64,000 nucleotides of DNA from Daedaleopsis sinensis. Lineage: Eukaryota; Basidiomycota; Agaricomycetes; Polyporales; Polyporaceae. The position numbers were made by a program, and so were the translations under genes. The stretch spans positions 992,001 through 1,056,000 of the forward strand of contig CM066300.1 in NCBI GenBank assembly GCA_033807695.1. Reading direction: 5' to 3'. The notes beneath the pieces are model-generated. The model was not told the origin of the DNA. It saw nothing but the letters and a program-made list of their open reading frames with translations, and did not search any database. This document shows, piece after piece, positions 36,601 to 48,948 of this stretch; position 1 is the stretch's first letter, and the number at the start of each line of letters is the position of its first letter.

Positions 36601-38168
36601 GACACCTGAAGGTACGTGTTGGATTTGCCTACAGTAGTTGCAGGTCACCGAGATCGATTGTCGTCAGGCTGCTTCGAAAGCGAAGACTGCGCAACTCGTG
36701 CTCAGCTTGTTGGTGGTGGGAGAGATTGGCCGATACATGTAAGCTATGAACTCCTTGTCCCATCGCATTGGCTCACAGTATCGCAGCGACATGTCTCCCC
36801 AGCAGGAGATCTTCAACCAAGCTATCGAGCGCTTCACAGCGGAGCAGGAGGAAGTTCGCACAGCTGCTGCGTTCGCCGCAGGTCCGTCTGTTTCTCTCTG
36901 TTGTCTACAACGGCTCATCTGTGCTTCAGGCAACATCGCTGTCGGAAATTTACACCACTTCTTGCCGCTCATTGTGAAACTGGTCGAGAACGACCAGGAG
37001 AAGCGTTTGCCGTCACTACATGCGCTCAAGGAGGTCAGTCCACTGTTCAATATACTAATGCACGCTTTAGCTGACAAGTGCAATTCTTTAGATCGTGACA
37101 CACTGTTCTCACGGTCAGCTCGAGACGGTTGCAGACCAACTCTGGACTCCTCTCTTCGAGAACTCGGAAAACCAAGAAGAGATTACCCGTAACGTAGCGG
37201 CTGCGTGCTTGGGCAAGCTTACGACGACCCACCCAGGCCGTTACCTCCCACAACTTCATGTGAGTGTGCTCGAGGTATGCGACCTCAATTTCGCTAATAA
37301 TAGAGTCGATAGGCTCGCATCAACGACCCGAACCCAGCAACCAGGGCAACTGTGCTGTCGGCGATCCGGTACACGTTCGCAGAAAGCGGGACGTCATTCG
37401 ACGAAGCTCTTGGTAGCGTCATCCTGGACTTCTTGTCTCTTCTCTCGGACGCGGACCTGGTGAGCATACTCTCAACGACGGCAGGACCCGCATGCTGACG
37501 CGAAACTAGACGGTGCGGCGCCTGGCGCTGTCTGCCCTCAACTCTGCTGCCCGGTCAAGAGCACACCTCATCCGTGACCACCTGCCGACGCTCCTCCCGA
37601 GCCTGTACAAGGAGACGGTTGTGAACCCCGACCTGATCCGCACAGTGCAGATGGGCCCCTGGACCCACAAGGTCGACGACGGTCTCGAGGCCCGCAAGAC
37701 AGCGTACGAGACGCTCTACACCCTGGTACGCATTTGGCAGACACTTCCCCTGTGCCATGAGTGCTGACATTTGTCGCGCAGCTCGACACGTGCCTGCTGA
37801 AGCTCGACCTTCACGAGTTCCTCGGCCGCGTCGCGGCCGGACTCGCGGACGACTCGGACGAGGTCAAAGTGATCTGCCACATGATGCTCTTCCGCCTCGC
37901 CCAGGTCGCACCGACTGCGGTCGCGCAGCGCCTCGACGACCTCACGCCCCCGCTCGAGAAGAGCATGAAGGGCGCCGCGGTCACGAAGGACACCGTCAAG
38001 CAGGACCTGGAACGCACCGCGGAGCTGCAGCGCAGCACACTCCGGGCCGTCGCTGCGCTCAGCAAGATCAGCCAGCCGGGGACAAGCCCCAAGTTCGACG
38101 CGTTCGTCGCGGCGACGGCGAAGATGCCCGAGTGGGGCGCAGAGTTTCGCGAGCTCGTTGGTGCTTGA
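33668..38168 (+). CDS. CAND1: CAND1/TIP120, cullin-associated exchange factor
   Basis: About 17 exons encode a HEAT-repeat protein of roughly 1,200 residues. CAND1 wraps around unneddylated cullin-RBX1 and exchanges F-box/SKP1 adaptors on SCF ligases. Exon 1 (33668..33706) gives MTKTYIMNGLVEK, a 26 bp micro-exon (33762..33787) adds MQSPDQDFR, and the next gives YMGLNDLLLEIKQD. The family landmarks KNQAVKCLGQLIKI, DEELRDISGLALKTI, and the acidic insert (DDDEDEEMADEEDEEDEELG) near residue 320 are present. So are EETVKLEVWSTY, GNHDTDAEVRACAEE and the C-terminal TIP120 domain (TVQMGPWTHKVDDGLEARKT). I followed the joins at nine introns and the frame is open throughout, unlike RPB1 next door. An F-box gene lies 21 kb upstream, with no implied link. 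Confidence 0.93.
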
Positions 38169-38548
38169 GGGCCCGAGATGAGCGTGATTTTTCGGTTAAC
38201 AGTTGACGAAGTAGAGGAGAATCGAGAGCTCTGTAACATGGATTCCATCGAATATATGCTCCCTGTGACATTACAAATCTCAATCCAATGTGAAACCATC
38301 ACTTCATCTCGCAGGATTCTTATGCATGCAACAGAAGAGAGACCCCAGAGATAATACAAGCCGAAGCCTGCAATGAGAGTCGTGTCGAGTCATGTCGACC
38401 GAACACGCTGCAAACAAAGACATGACACACATGGGATGCAATACTGATGGGCATTAATCTACATGGTTTGCATTGTGAGAGCTAGATAACGAGAAGAAAA
38501 GAGAAGTACTAAGGTCAAGAATCCCAGAGGTGTATATTACGTATGTAC
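38169..38548. other. Intergenic between convergent CAND1 and RPB1
   Basis: It holds the 3' ends of the two convergent genes. The sequence is A+T-richer than the flanking exons and shows no gene. Confidence 0.5.
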
Positions 38549-39175
38549 TCAGTCCCAGGACGGTGAGGTGCTGTACGAATGGTTGCGGTTCGTCGACCCA
38601 TTCTGATTCTGCGCAGGGCTCGACGGTGACCACTGCGGCGAAGTCGGGCTATACGCTGGCGAGGCGGGGGAATAGGCAGGAGAGGTTGGGGAGTAGGTGG
38701 GCGAGGTGGGAGCTGAAAATATTTTATCAGCGTATGAGACAATCGGAGTGGATTAATACACGACTTACAGTATCTGGGAGATGCCGGCGAGGTGGGTGAA
38801 GTAGGCGAGTACTTCGGAGACGTCGGCGACATCTGCGCAGGCGACGTCGGTGAGTACCGAGGCGACGCAGGACTGAAGGAGGGGCTCGTCGGGGAGTAAC
38901 GAGGTGACGTTGGGCTGAACGACGGGGATTGTGGGCTGTAGCGGGGAGAAGTGGGTGAGAAGGAGGGAGAGGTCGGGGAGTAGCGCGGGCTGGTAGGAGA
39001 GTACCCTGGCGACGTGAGGTTGAGAGCCGGCGACGTTGGCGAGTATGTCGGCGAGGTCGCTGTACGGCTGTGGTCGTAGAAGGGCGAGGTTGCGTAGGGC
39101 GAGGTGCCCATCGGGGATGTTGCGCTGGAGAAGGGCGACTGCGCGAGATACGGAGATGTCGGCGAGTACGCGTTC
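38549..39175 (-). other. RPB1 C-terminal heptad-repeat region
   Basis: Tandem seven-residue units of the YSPTSPS type (variants [28 protein letters not shown]) are split by one intron (about 38713-38768). Position 7 is often Arg, Lys or Ala. I count about 17 recognisable units after a Ser/Pro-rich linker. Confidence 0.8.
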
Positions 39176-42100
39176 GGGGAGCTGGGGCTGAACGCTGGGG
39201 ACATCATGCCGGACCTCATCGGGCTCACACCAAAGCCCGTCAGGTTGTATGACGCTGGCGCCTCCTCGCCACCGTTCGCGGCGAGCGGGGAGAAAGCTGC
39301 GGTCTCGCCCTTGAACGACACGTCCTGCGCCCACATCGGCGAGTTGCTGTCATAGGGGGTCATCGCTACCTGTCCAGGAGTCATACCACCATCTGCCTGT
39401 GCTGCAAGCATGTTTTGCACCGGCAGACGATGATCGACGATCACGTCCTTGAGCATGTCGATATCGAGGGCGACCTCGAACGCGCCGGTGCCCATCGGTG
39501 CCATCTGCCCAAACAGGATGTTCTCCGCAATGCCGTGGCAGTCATCCTTCTCGCCAACGGCGGCGGCCTCCATCAAGATCTCGACAGTCTCCTCGAACGA
39601 ACAGCGCATGAGCGCACCCGTGTCGGCACGGTTGATACCGTGACGAGTGATAGCCATGAGCGTCCCGCGGTGCGTCATGAGGTCGCAAAGAAGAGCAAGA
39701 TGGCGGTAGTTGACGTAGGAACCGTCGAGCTCGAGGACGTTACGCAGCTCCTTCATGATAGCAGCGCGTGCCGCCTCGATGCCCAGAACATCGAAGATTT
39801 CGACGCAGTTGTTGGAGTATGTCCTCTTGAAGTCGACACCGTCGATGCACATGACGGTCTTCAAGTTGACACCGTCCGTCTCGAGTACCCACTCCTTCTC
39901 CGCTGCGCGAGCTTCGATGCTGCCGTTGGGCGTGATGACGATCATGTCGTGCTGCAACAAGAAGACACGCTGGATGCCTGGGACACCACGCAGATCGACG
40001 GAGTTGAGCATCGTGTTCTCAAGTTGACGGAGGAAGATGTCCTCCTCAACCTGCCCTAGATCCTCCTCATCCTTGTCCACACCACCGAGTACACGACAGC
40101 GGATGACGAGCTTCTCGGAGTTGTCTTCACTCCAGATGACGAAGAGGTCTGTCTTGAAGCTCTGAGCGATGCGGTTCGCGACGTAGGTCATCGTCAGCTT
40201 CCGGTCGATCATCTTCGCACGGTCTAGCACCAAACGGAGCAGCCACGGTGACATCAGATGCAACTTCTGCTCGACCTCCTCATCGGGGATGGCGAAGAAC
40301 GCGTGGACGAAGTCCTCGTCCTCTTCGATGATGGTGGAACTAGGGTCGGGGTCGTACCAGATCTCGACGGCGGCGGTGACAGTGCGGAGGGAGGTGAAGG
40401 CAAGCTCCTGTTGCACGTTCTTCGCGAGGAACTTGTCCTTCGCGATCTCGGGCTCGAGGTAGACGGACAATGATGGCGTCTTGATGTTCGTCGCGACGTT
40501 GATGATCTCCTTAAGACGCGGGACACCAAGCGTGACGTTCTTACTGGACACACCGGCGTAGTGGAACGTGTTGAGCGTCATCTGCGTCGCAGGCTCTCCG
40601 ATCGACTGCGCGGCCAGCGTACCGCACATCTCTCCGGGGTGAGCGACCGCCTGATTAAACTTCGCCTCGACCTCACCAAGCACCCACTCGAACGCCTCGC
40701 GATTGAGATGGTACTTCTCCAGCACGCGACGAGCAGCGAGGATGGCGCGGAGTTGTATGCGACAGAGCAGGGCCGCATTCTCCTGGCCCTCCTTCGACAG
40801 GGCACCTTCACCGCGAACGACGACTAGGCGGTTAGTTGCACAGATCGCGAACAGCGTCGACAATGTAGGCAGGCTCCAGATCGCTCGGTTTTCTCCGGTC
40901 GATGTGGAAGATCCGCATGGCGTTTTGAACGATACGCTGGAGGTTGACGGGCAGGTAGCGAGCGGCGGCGGGGTCGGTTCGGGGGAAGATGAAGTTCCGG
41001 AGGAGCCGTCGATCTTCGACTATTTGAGGGAACTCCTAGTCGAGCTTCGCCTGAAGCTCGAGGGAGCTGTCATCCAAGCCAACCTGGAGGACACCGGGAA
41101 GGAAGCCGCCAGAGGGATCGGTGACATCTACACGGTAGTCATGCTCGAACTGCAGGTTGTTCAGAGCAAACGTTTCGATGTTTTGTCGCTCAATGAACGC
41201 GCCATGCATGCCGTCCTCTCCGTAAGTGAACTGGATCAGATCGCCCAACGAGTTCCGCGCCGTGCCATCGAAGCAGACCTGGATATCCTCGAGCGCCTTG
41301 ACAAGACGACGTTGGATGCGACCGGTCTCAGCGGTCTTGACGGCGGTATCAATAAGACCCTCGCGACCAGCCATGGCGTGGAAGAACTCCTGAGGTGTGA
41401 GGCCACGCAAGTACGAGTTCTCGACGAACCCGCGGGCTTCGGGGCTGAAGTCATCCTTCGTGAAGTGCGGTAGGGTGCGATGGCGGAATCCGAAGGGGAT
41501 ACGCTTTCCTTCGACGGACTGCTGTCCCACACAAACGGACATTTGCGAGATATTGATGAACGAGCCCTTGGAGCCGGCCACCACCATCTGCTTGACGTTG
41601 TTGTCCTCCTTCAAATGCTTCTGCGCGTACTGACCGCTGTGGTCACGAGCCAAGTTGAGCTCGCGCTCGACCATCTTGGACGACTCTCGGATCGTCGATG
41701 CCTGAGCCTGTCGAGGTACGTGTCCTCCATGATTGTCTCCACTTTCCCCTTCTGCTCGTTGATCTTGTCCTTGACATAACCTATCGTCTTCTTATCGGCG
41801 ATCGTGTCCACAATGCCGATACTGAATCCGTTGTGGAACAGTTGACTACCTGCTGAAGACCGGCGAACAGTCCTCTGGTGGCCTCGGGTCCCTTCTCGCG
41901 GAACACGACGTGGACCAGACCACCATGGAAGGCACCCACAGTCTTCTTCTCAACGATGCCGTAGATGATATCACCGTTCTCGATAAGGATACCATCGTCG
42001 AACACCGGGTTGTGAGACTTCGGATCGGACGATCGGAAGATGTTGACACCGCGAGGAACACACTTGCTCAGGAGCTGCTTCCTAGTCCACAGCGGCTTGG

Positions 42101-44844
42101 GCTTGATGATGGCCGCTGGTGTGGGGACGGTACCGTCCCAATCTGGCGCCCATCGGAGGATGTTTTGCACCTGGCTCCAGTCTAGGAAGCAGTCCCGCAG
42201 CGTAAACTTGCGGATACCACACAGCGTGTCCTGGACAATACCCATGACAGGCTCGTTCACTTGAGGAAAGATGATCTACACAGCTGTCAATACGCGTGTA
42301 TAAAATCAACGCAGGAAGCATTCACCTGACGAGGTACCCAAGCGATCTGAGACAGCTCTGCTCGTGTTTCCTCGCTTTGTGGTACGCTAACACGACGTTA
42401 AGGAAGACTGCATCGTCTTAATCTGTGGGACTTACTGCATGTTCATCTCATCACCGTCGAAATCGGCGTTGTACGGAGGGGTGCTACATTCGGTGTCAGA
42501 ATGGTCAGGTAGTCGTGCGACTATGAGACATACACTGAGAGGTTGAGTCGGAATGCTATATGGCATGTGAGTACAAGTAGACATCGAGAGTGCACCGATA
42601 GACTCACTTGAATACGGCATGAGCCTCACCCGATGACTCATCATTCTCATCTTGTGCAGACTAGGCTGCCGGTTGAAGAGTACAAAGCTAGCGACATTCT
42701 CGTCAGACAACGCACGCACAAGATCGTTACAGTAGACTCACTCTCCGTCCTTCAAGTGTCGCTCGACGATCCAACCATACTGCAAGAATGCGTCCGCACG
42801 CTTGGAGATCTATTTGCTCTCCAGTGTCACGGACAACATAACGTGCGCCCGGATAAACGGTCAGTCCATTCCGCACTAGCTCCTGAAAGTAAGCGATGTT
42901 GTCGGGCGTCACTATAGCGAGGTAAGCGGCAGGCTCGGTAGCGCATCATGTCACGATCTCACCTCGTTCTGGGAACGTCAGGTTCATGGCGATGCTCCGC
43001 GGAACTCCGACCTCATCCAGCTCGAGATTAGGGTCACCGGTGATGACTGTCCGCGCGGAGAAATCTACACGCTTCCCCATAAGGTTACCACGAAGGCGAC
43101 CCTCTTTTCTATTGAGACGGGCACGGATAGCCTTCACTGGCCGACCAGACTTTTGCAACGCTTGAGGGATACCGGCGATGTCATTGTCCATATAGGTGGC
43201 AGCATGGAACTGCACAGTGTGAAAAAATGACTGCAGGTTGCTTCAGCATGATGCTCACCTGCAGCAGCTGCTCGAACTCGTTGATAACGTGGGCGGGTGC
43301 ACACTCGTGTTCACATCGGCGGACGTTGGCAGACGCCTTGATGACATTACCCAACTTGGAGGTCAAACCATCTTCACTCCGCTTCGTTCCGCCATCGACT
43401 GCGATACTGGGCCGCACGGGAGGTGGAGGGACAGGGAATACCGTCAGGACCATCCACTCTGGTCGCGGGTAGTTGACCGAGAGTCCTAGAAGATGCAGGT
43501 CCGAATCCGAGACCTTCTTCAACGTAGTATACACCTCGTGCGGAGGGATTAGTCGTTTGTCGGGCTGGAGACTCTTCGCATCCTACAAGCAATGAGTGGT
43601 TGACGAGAGTTAGAGGACAGTCGACATACCTCATCCTCATCCTTCCCACGCTTATACTGGACGAAAGGTTTGGGACCCTTCTTGATTTGAGGTTGGTGTG
43701 CCCCACAGCCGCCATGCCCCTTCTTAGGCTCCTCTTGGTCACCCCCTTCATTCTCGTCTTTCGGCTCGTCGGACTCGCAGATCATCTTGCTTTTGTAGAA
43801 GTTCCATACGGCTTGCATGCTCGCTTTCGGATCGCGGATGTGTCGGATCCGGTCCGCGAAGGCAGGGTCGGACTTACATCATCGAAAAGAGCAACGAGCA
43901 CGACGGCGAAAAGAGACATATGAAGACGAAAAATGTCAGCACGTGAAGCTCAGAAAGGTGAGACAGTATGCTCTCTCCATCTCGGACCGACTGATACAAC
44001 AAGAACGAAAATACGACAGGGGGCTACGACAACCGAGTCTCAAGTGCCACGCCTGGGACATGCAACTCGATCTGCGTCACAGCGAGTGCAGTTGGCCATC
44101 CATCGGAGTAGCTCACAAAGGAGCATAATTCTGTCATTTTCCGCGCTCCTCGCTCAGCCCCCAACTCACCACGAATTGCGTGTCCAACCAGTACCGGACG
44201 TGTGTAGTAGACCACGCGGCGGTCAAGCGACCGAAAACGCGCGCGGCCCTCGTCGCGGGTGGAAGAACGTCTCGATTGTCGAGATCTGGCGCAGTGCGGG
44301 TTTGGGATTCTTCATGATACGGGAGAGAGCCCCCAGAGAATTGGGTTGTAGGGTACAAAACGAGAGGAAGCAAGGATTGTGTCACTCACGCTGTCAGCTT
44401 TCAGACGACCACAGTTAACACATATACACTCCAGTATCTTTTTCGCTTTCACAATGAAGCCTAGAGAGAGCAAATCGTAAGATATTGTTCGGAAAAGAGG
44501 TAATGGCCACTCACCAGGGTGGAAGACGGGTCTTGCCAGCTCGATAGGCCCTCGACAATCCGACATTCCCTCTCCACGCGTCTGACACTCGAAGTTGCGG
44601 ACGATTGTACCCATTCGAGGATCCATGAGACCGCCCAGCTTGGGTTTGTGAGTGGTTTCGTCCATAACCTCCGGACGTTCAATTTTGGCGACGGAGTAGG
44701 CTTTCTGCCGTTGGAGGTCAGAAGTCCTACGCGTCGAGAAAGCTATTGGACACGCACTATTTCCTCTGGGGAGAGGATACCAAACTGGACCTCCCGCACC
44801 TTGCGGACAGGTGCCGTAGAGTACGCAAGTTGGTGCCCAAGCAT
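38549..44844 (-). CDS. RPB1: RPB1, largest subunit of RNA polymerase II; reading frame broken in at least five places
   Basis: From the ATG at 44842-44844 ([15 protein letters not shown] in exon 1, 44758..44844) to the stop at 38549-38551, nearly the whole protein can be read. It has the clamp, the catalytic [12 protein letters not shown] (exon near 42435-42480), the bridge helix, and a C-terminal domain with about 17 YSPTSPS-like heptads ending in [11 protein letters not shown]. It catalyses mRNA synthesis in other organisms. Frame breaks: about 42802 (after GEQIDL, about 8 bases missing), about 41841 (after LQQVVN, about 7 missing), about 41705 (after DTYLDRL), a TAG at 41036-41038 in place of Glu (KLD-stop-EF), and about 40833 (AACT duplicated). 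The first zinc site is damaged (CQTR, HFGH missing), and the bridge helix reads TGRIQRR for TGYIQRR. Either it is a decaying copy or the sequence has errors. The 3' 2.2 kb is open. Confidence 0.88.
43877..44389 (-). other. Long intron of RPB1 (about 510 bp)
   Basis: The intron lies between LKADS and [16 protein letters not shown]. The join matches the family, and the other introns of this gene are 45-70 bp or slightly longer. No gene is seen inside. Confidence 0.6.
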
Positions 44845-45160
44845 GGCGAGCGACAGGAGAGGGAAAAAGCTGGCGTATAGAGCTAGACAAGCCCGTCAGA
44901 GAAGCAGATAGATCCCCCAGGTATAGAAACCAGCACGAGAGAGGCGAGATGGGGGAGGATAGGGGGAAGAACCAACGTCGTCGACGTGGTCGAGGACAAG
45001 GAGCGGTGGACTCAGCCAACGCCGGGACCGCTCTCTCGTGACAAAGCGTCACGCTGCGGTCGGTCACTGCTCCAGTCACGGTCACGCCACCCCGCTTGAG
45101 CTTGAAGTTGAGGCCGAACTGACTTGAAGAGTAACGACCACCTGCCTTCTCTCTCCTCCC
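44845..45160. promoter_or_regulatory. Divergent promoter of RPB1 and VPS27
   Basis: The two start codons are 316 bp apart on opposite strands. No TATA box is evident. Confidence 0.5.
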
Positions 45161-47602
45161 ATGGCTACCTATCTCAGCTCTCTCCTCTGGGGGACGTCTC
45201 AGCTCGACGATGCTGTTGGTGCGTGCACGACTCCTTCTGCATGCTGCTCGCGTACTCACCTCAATCACCAGACAAAGCGACATCGGAACTGCTACTAACC
45301 GGCTCGGAAGACATTGCTCTCAATCTCGAGATATGCGACCGGATCTGTTCCAAGTCTGTTCCACCGAAGGACGCTATGCGAGCACTGAAGCGGCCACTGG
45401 GCCACAAGAATCCCAACGTCCAACTGCTTGCTCTGAGCGTATGTGCATACTCCGCAGTCGCTTACGCGTGCTTGCTAATAGAGTCGTCGTCCCAGTTGAC
45501 CGGCGTTTGTATCAAGAACGGCGGGGATGCATTTCTAGCTGAGATTGCTTCTCGCGAATTCATGGACAACCTTGTGTCTATCCTCAAGGTGCCCATCCTC
45601 AACCATGACGTCAAGAACAAGATCCTCCGACTTGTACAGGACTGGGCTATCGCGTTCGAGGGGAAACCTAGTCTGAGCTACACTGGAGAGGTATACAGGA
45701 CGCTTCAACGTGAAGGTTAGTGGCTGTCTGTCTTCTGTTTTTCTGAGGACTGTGTCATGACTCCGCCAACATAGGCTTCACCTTCCCTCCACGAGACCCT
45801 GCTGTTACCCCTGCTGCTATGGTCGACACTCAGACCGCACCAGAATGGATTGACTCAAAGTCTGCCTGCACTGCCGGGAAGCCTTCACGTTCACAAACCG
45901 GAAACACCATTGCCGGAACTGCGGTTCGGTCCGAGTCTTTGACCAAGCGTGTTCATCGAAGTCCATAGCACTTCCGCATCTCGGCATCACCCAAGAGGTC
46001 CGAGGATGTGATACATGCTCCAACAAGATGCACAAGAAGGCGCACAAGTACGTCTTAGTTGTACATTGTCCTGCACTGCTCTAAGTGCCATGCATTCTAT
46101 AGGACCCATCGCTCGTCTCAGAGTGTCTCTACCTCACGACACCGCTCGGCTCGGGACTTGTACGATGCAGAATTGCAGCGTGCCATACAGCTATCATTGG
46201 AAGAGGTCGGTGCTGCCGGTGGCCACAGACCCGGCTATGTACCATCCCCGTCACCGTGGCAGTCGTCAGAGCCGCCCCTTGTCGATCGTGCCACCCGTCC
46301 ATACGCACAGTCCTCATATTCGCGGGAGGAGGAAGAAGACCCGGACTTGAGAGCCGCGATTGAAGCCAGTCTGCGCGAGGCGAATGCTCCCAAACCCAGT
46401 GCACCCATAGTCATCGACGCCTCTGACAGGTCTTCTTACACGTCTTCGGAGACGTATCCTGGTTATGCCCAGACCTATCCCCCTACAAGTGCTACGCCCA
46501 AACCAAGGTTACCCCATATTCCGAAATACGACTTGGAACCTGTGGAGACGGACGCCATCCTGACCTTCAATCAGACCGTTGAGCAAGTACAAGCGCAGGG
46601 CGGAAGGGATCTTTCACGGTACCCAGCTGTGACCGAACTGTTTGACAAGGCGAACGCGTTGAGGCCCAAGCTAGCGATGAGTCTTAACGACACTAGTAGG
46701 AAAGAAGGTGCGTATGGTATCTTCACCATCGTTTTGGCGTGTATTGATATGCTTGCTCGACCTTAGAACTCCTTGTTGACATGCACGAGAAGCTCTCGCA
46801 AGCTGTCAAGCTCTACGATAAACTACTCACAGAACAGCTTTCACATCCGTCATGGAGAGCGGGCCCATCTGCTGCTCCTCGACAAGAGTCCAACCCAGCT
46901 GCCTATTCGCCTCAGTACCAGCCAGTCAATGGGACCTACGGCCAGTGGCAACCCCAGGGACAGGTCCAGCAGGTGCCATCTACCCCTGTTCCGCCTGCCT
47001 CTTACTTCTCTCCGTCGCCTTCAGCCCCCCTCAACGGCTACTCTTCTCCCGTCTCAGAGCAGCCCCCGTACTCGATGTACCAGACTGCGACAGCCCCGAT
47101 CCTCTCGCCAAGCTCCCCGGTCACAACCCAACAACGGTATGGCCAGGAAGACCCTTACGCCGCAATGTCCCCGCCGCCCATCAGCGTCCCGCAATACGGC
47201 GCTCCAGCACCGTACCAGTCGGTCCCGCCCCCACAACCCGCCACCGCGTCTGCGCCTCCTCCGCCCCCTGCGCAGCACCCACAGCCCCAGCCCCAATCAC
47301 AGCCTCAGCCGCAGCACCCACAGCACCAAGTCCCGTCCGCGCCCGCGCCCGCGCTGTCCCGCCACAACACCGTCTCTGGCTACCAGCCCGCCCCGCCCGC
47401 ACATGCGCACGCGTACCTCGGCCGCGCGAACACCGTGTCCTCGCACGCGCCCGCGCAGCTCCAGCACCTGCAGCAGATGGCCGTCCCGCTCCCGAGCTTC
47501 CCGCAGGTGCCGAGCACGCCGCCGCAGATGCAGGGGTACGCGGGGTACAGCGCAGGCCCGCCCGAGCCGGAGCGCAAGGAGGCGTTGTTGATCGACTTGT
47601 AG
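45161..47602 (+). CDS. VPS27: VPS27, ESCRT-0 subunit; one apparent frameshift at the FYVE finger
   Basis: The ATG at 45161 ([19 protein letters not shown]) opens a VHS domain ([52 protein letters not shown]). A FYVE zinc finger follows ([20 protein letters not shown]), with the RKHHC core that binds PI3P. Two ubiquitin-interacting motifs come next ([25 protein letters not shown]), then a GAT-like helical segment, a Pro/Gln-rich tail and a C-terminal LLIDL that resembles a clathrin box. VPS27 with HSE1 sorts ubiquitinated cargo on endosomes. At about 45858, between EWIDS and VCLHC, the frame shifts by one base (one missing or two extra), and no canonical intron repairs it. The finger also has two extra residues (CGSVRVFDQ), as from a six-base duplication. 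Downstream exons are open to the stop at 47602. Confidence 0.87.
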
Positions 47603-48948
47603 GTGTACTACATAGTAGGCGGCCGCGTTGATGCTTTGGAGCCGTGGTCTGCGGTGCAACGTGTCGGAGAGGCGTGCAGTGCTTTGCTGGAGATGTCGAT
47701 ATGCATACGGATACGGATACGGATACGTACTAGGATGAGGCTGGGGTAATGCTATGGAGCGGACTCTGTGTTAGTTAGACTATGTGCATGAATTGTATGT
47801 TTTGAGCACGACTCCAGTGAGTCTGCACTTGGATCACTTCAACGTTTGACAGTTTCCCCCGGCAGATGTTAAGTAGTAGGCGTAACGCGTAGGGGTGTTG
47901 AGGTCACACGTATTGAAGTTACAACTCGCGGTATCGGATTGCGCATGTAATGAAACCCTAGTTACGCTTCGGAGGCCTGCGTGCCGAATCGAAGTGTAGC
48001 ACTTGGACGCGCGAGATGAGGATGTCGACATACGTGCGCGCACATATATTGATGGCACCTAGGGGCCGGACAACGAATAGAAATCGTTCCTACCGGTACC
48101 GCTCGCTAGCTGCGGCGCTGCACACCGATTCTCTAGCCCAAGACGCGGCCGTGCCACGGGGAGGCCTAGATATCAGACAAAGAGGAAACCGGATCATATG
48201 AGAGCATGCAGCAATGTAGTGAACACGACACGGCAGCAGGAACGACTGCGTACTAGTGAGCTGTGATGACTCGAGTCTCGAGATAGCGAGGGGCCGACCG
48301 TACGGGGCGAATAAACATGGAGTGTACCGTGCGCAGAAGAGCGCTTGGGGTCCGGGATGGGGGAATGAGGAGGGACGGGATGCGGGTTGGTAATAGTAGC
48401 TAGCAGCACAGACTTGTCTCCCGGAAGGTCCGTCCATGTATACCACCACTATGTACTGTATACCGTATACGCGAGACAGAAACAGAAAGACAAAATGAGG
48501 AGATGGGGGCAGATGCAACGAGCGTGAGTGTGTGTTCGATGTGTTGGTAATGTTGGTGAGTCTGTGGATGCGGAGCGGGCGAGGAGAGGTACGGCTCGGC
48601 GTAGGACTCGTACATCGCCCTCTGTACTGTAGGGACCGGGCAGGCGAGGCGACGTGCGTCATAGTATTACACGTTAGGATTGTGGGGTATACTATAACTT
48701 GAATGAAATCAAATACCACGGACGTCTGATCCAAAAACCGAGGTGTGCACGAAGACTTAGAGGGTTAGGGGGTAGGGGGTAAGACCAAAGACAGTGGACG
48801 GGAACAGAGGCAGACAGAAAGGGATGCAGGATATAAAAAATACTGAACGGTGCCGGCACTAGGACTGTGTCGTCGTCATGGGGAGAAGATAGACAGCAAA
48901 TCTGATATTAAAGCGACAACGACCATATCACGTCCACGTTCAGCGCGG
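47603..48948. other. Intergenic between convergent VPS27 and BNI4-like gene
   Basis: It contains a short GGATAC tandem repeat (about 47706-47728). The remaining 1.3 kb holds 3' UTRs and no supportable gene. A minus-strand frame at 48090-48734 has random composition. Confidence 0.45.

Noticed and set aside
41700..41720. An 18-base GT-AG segment that would repair the RPB1 frame near DTYLDRL
   Set aside because: It is far too short to be a spliceosomal intron and would remove conserved residues; a deletion relative to the family explains the site better.
48090..48734. A 214-codon minus-strand frame between VPS27 and the BNI4-like gene
   Set aside because: Composition is Ser/Pro/Arg/Tyr-random with no motif, and it lies in the shared 3' region of two convergent genes.
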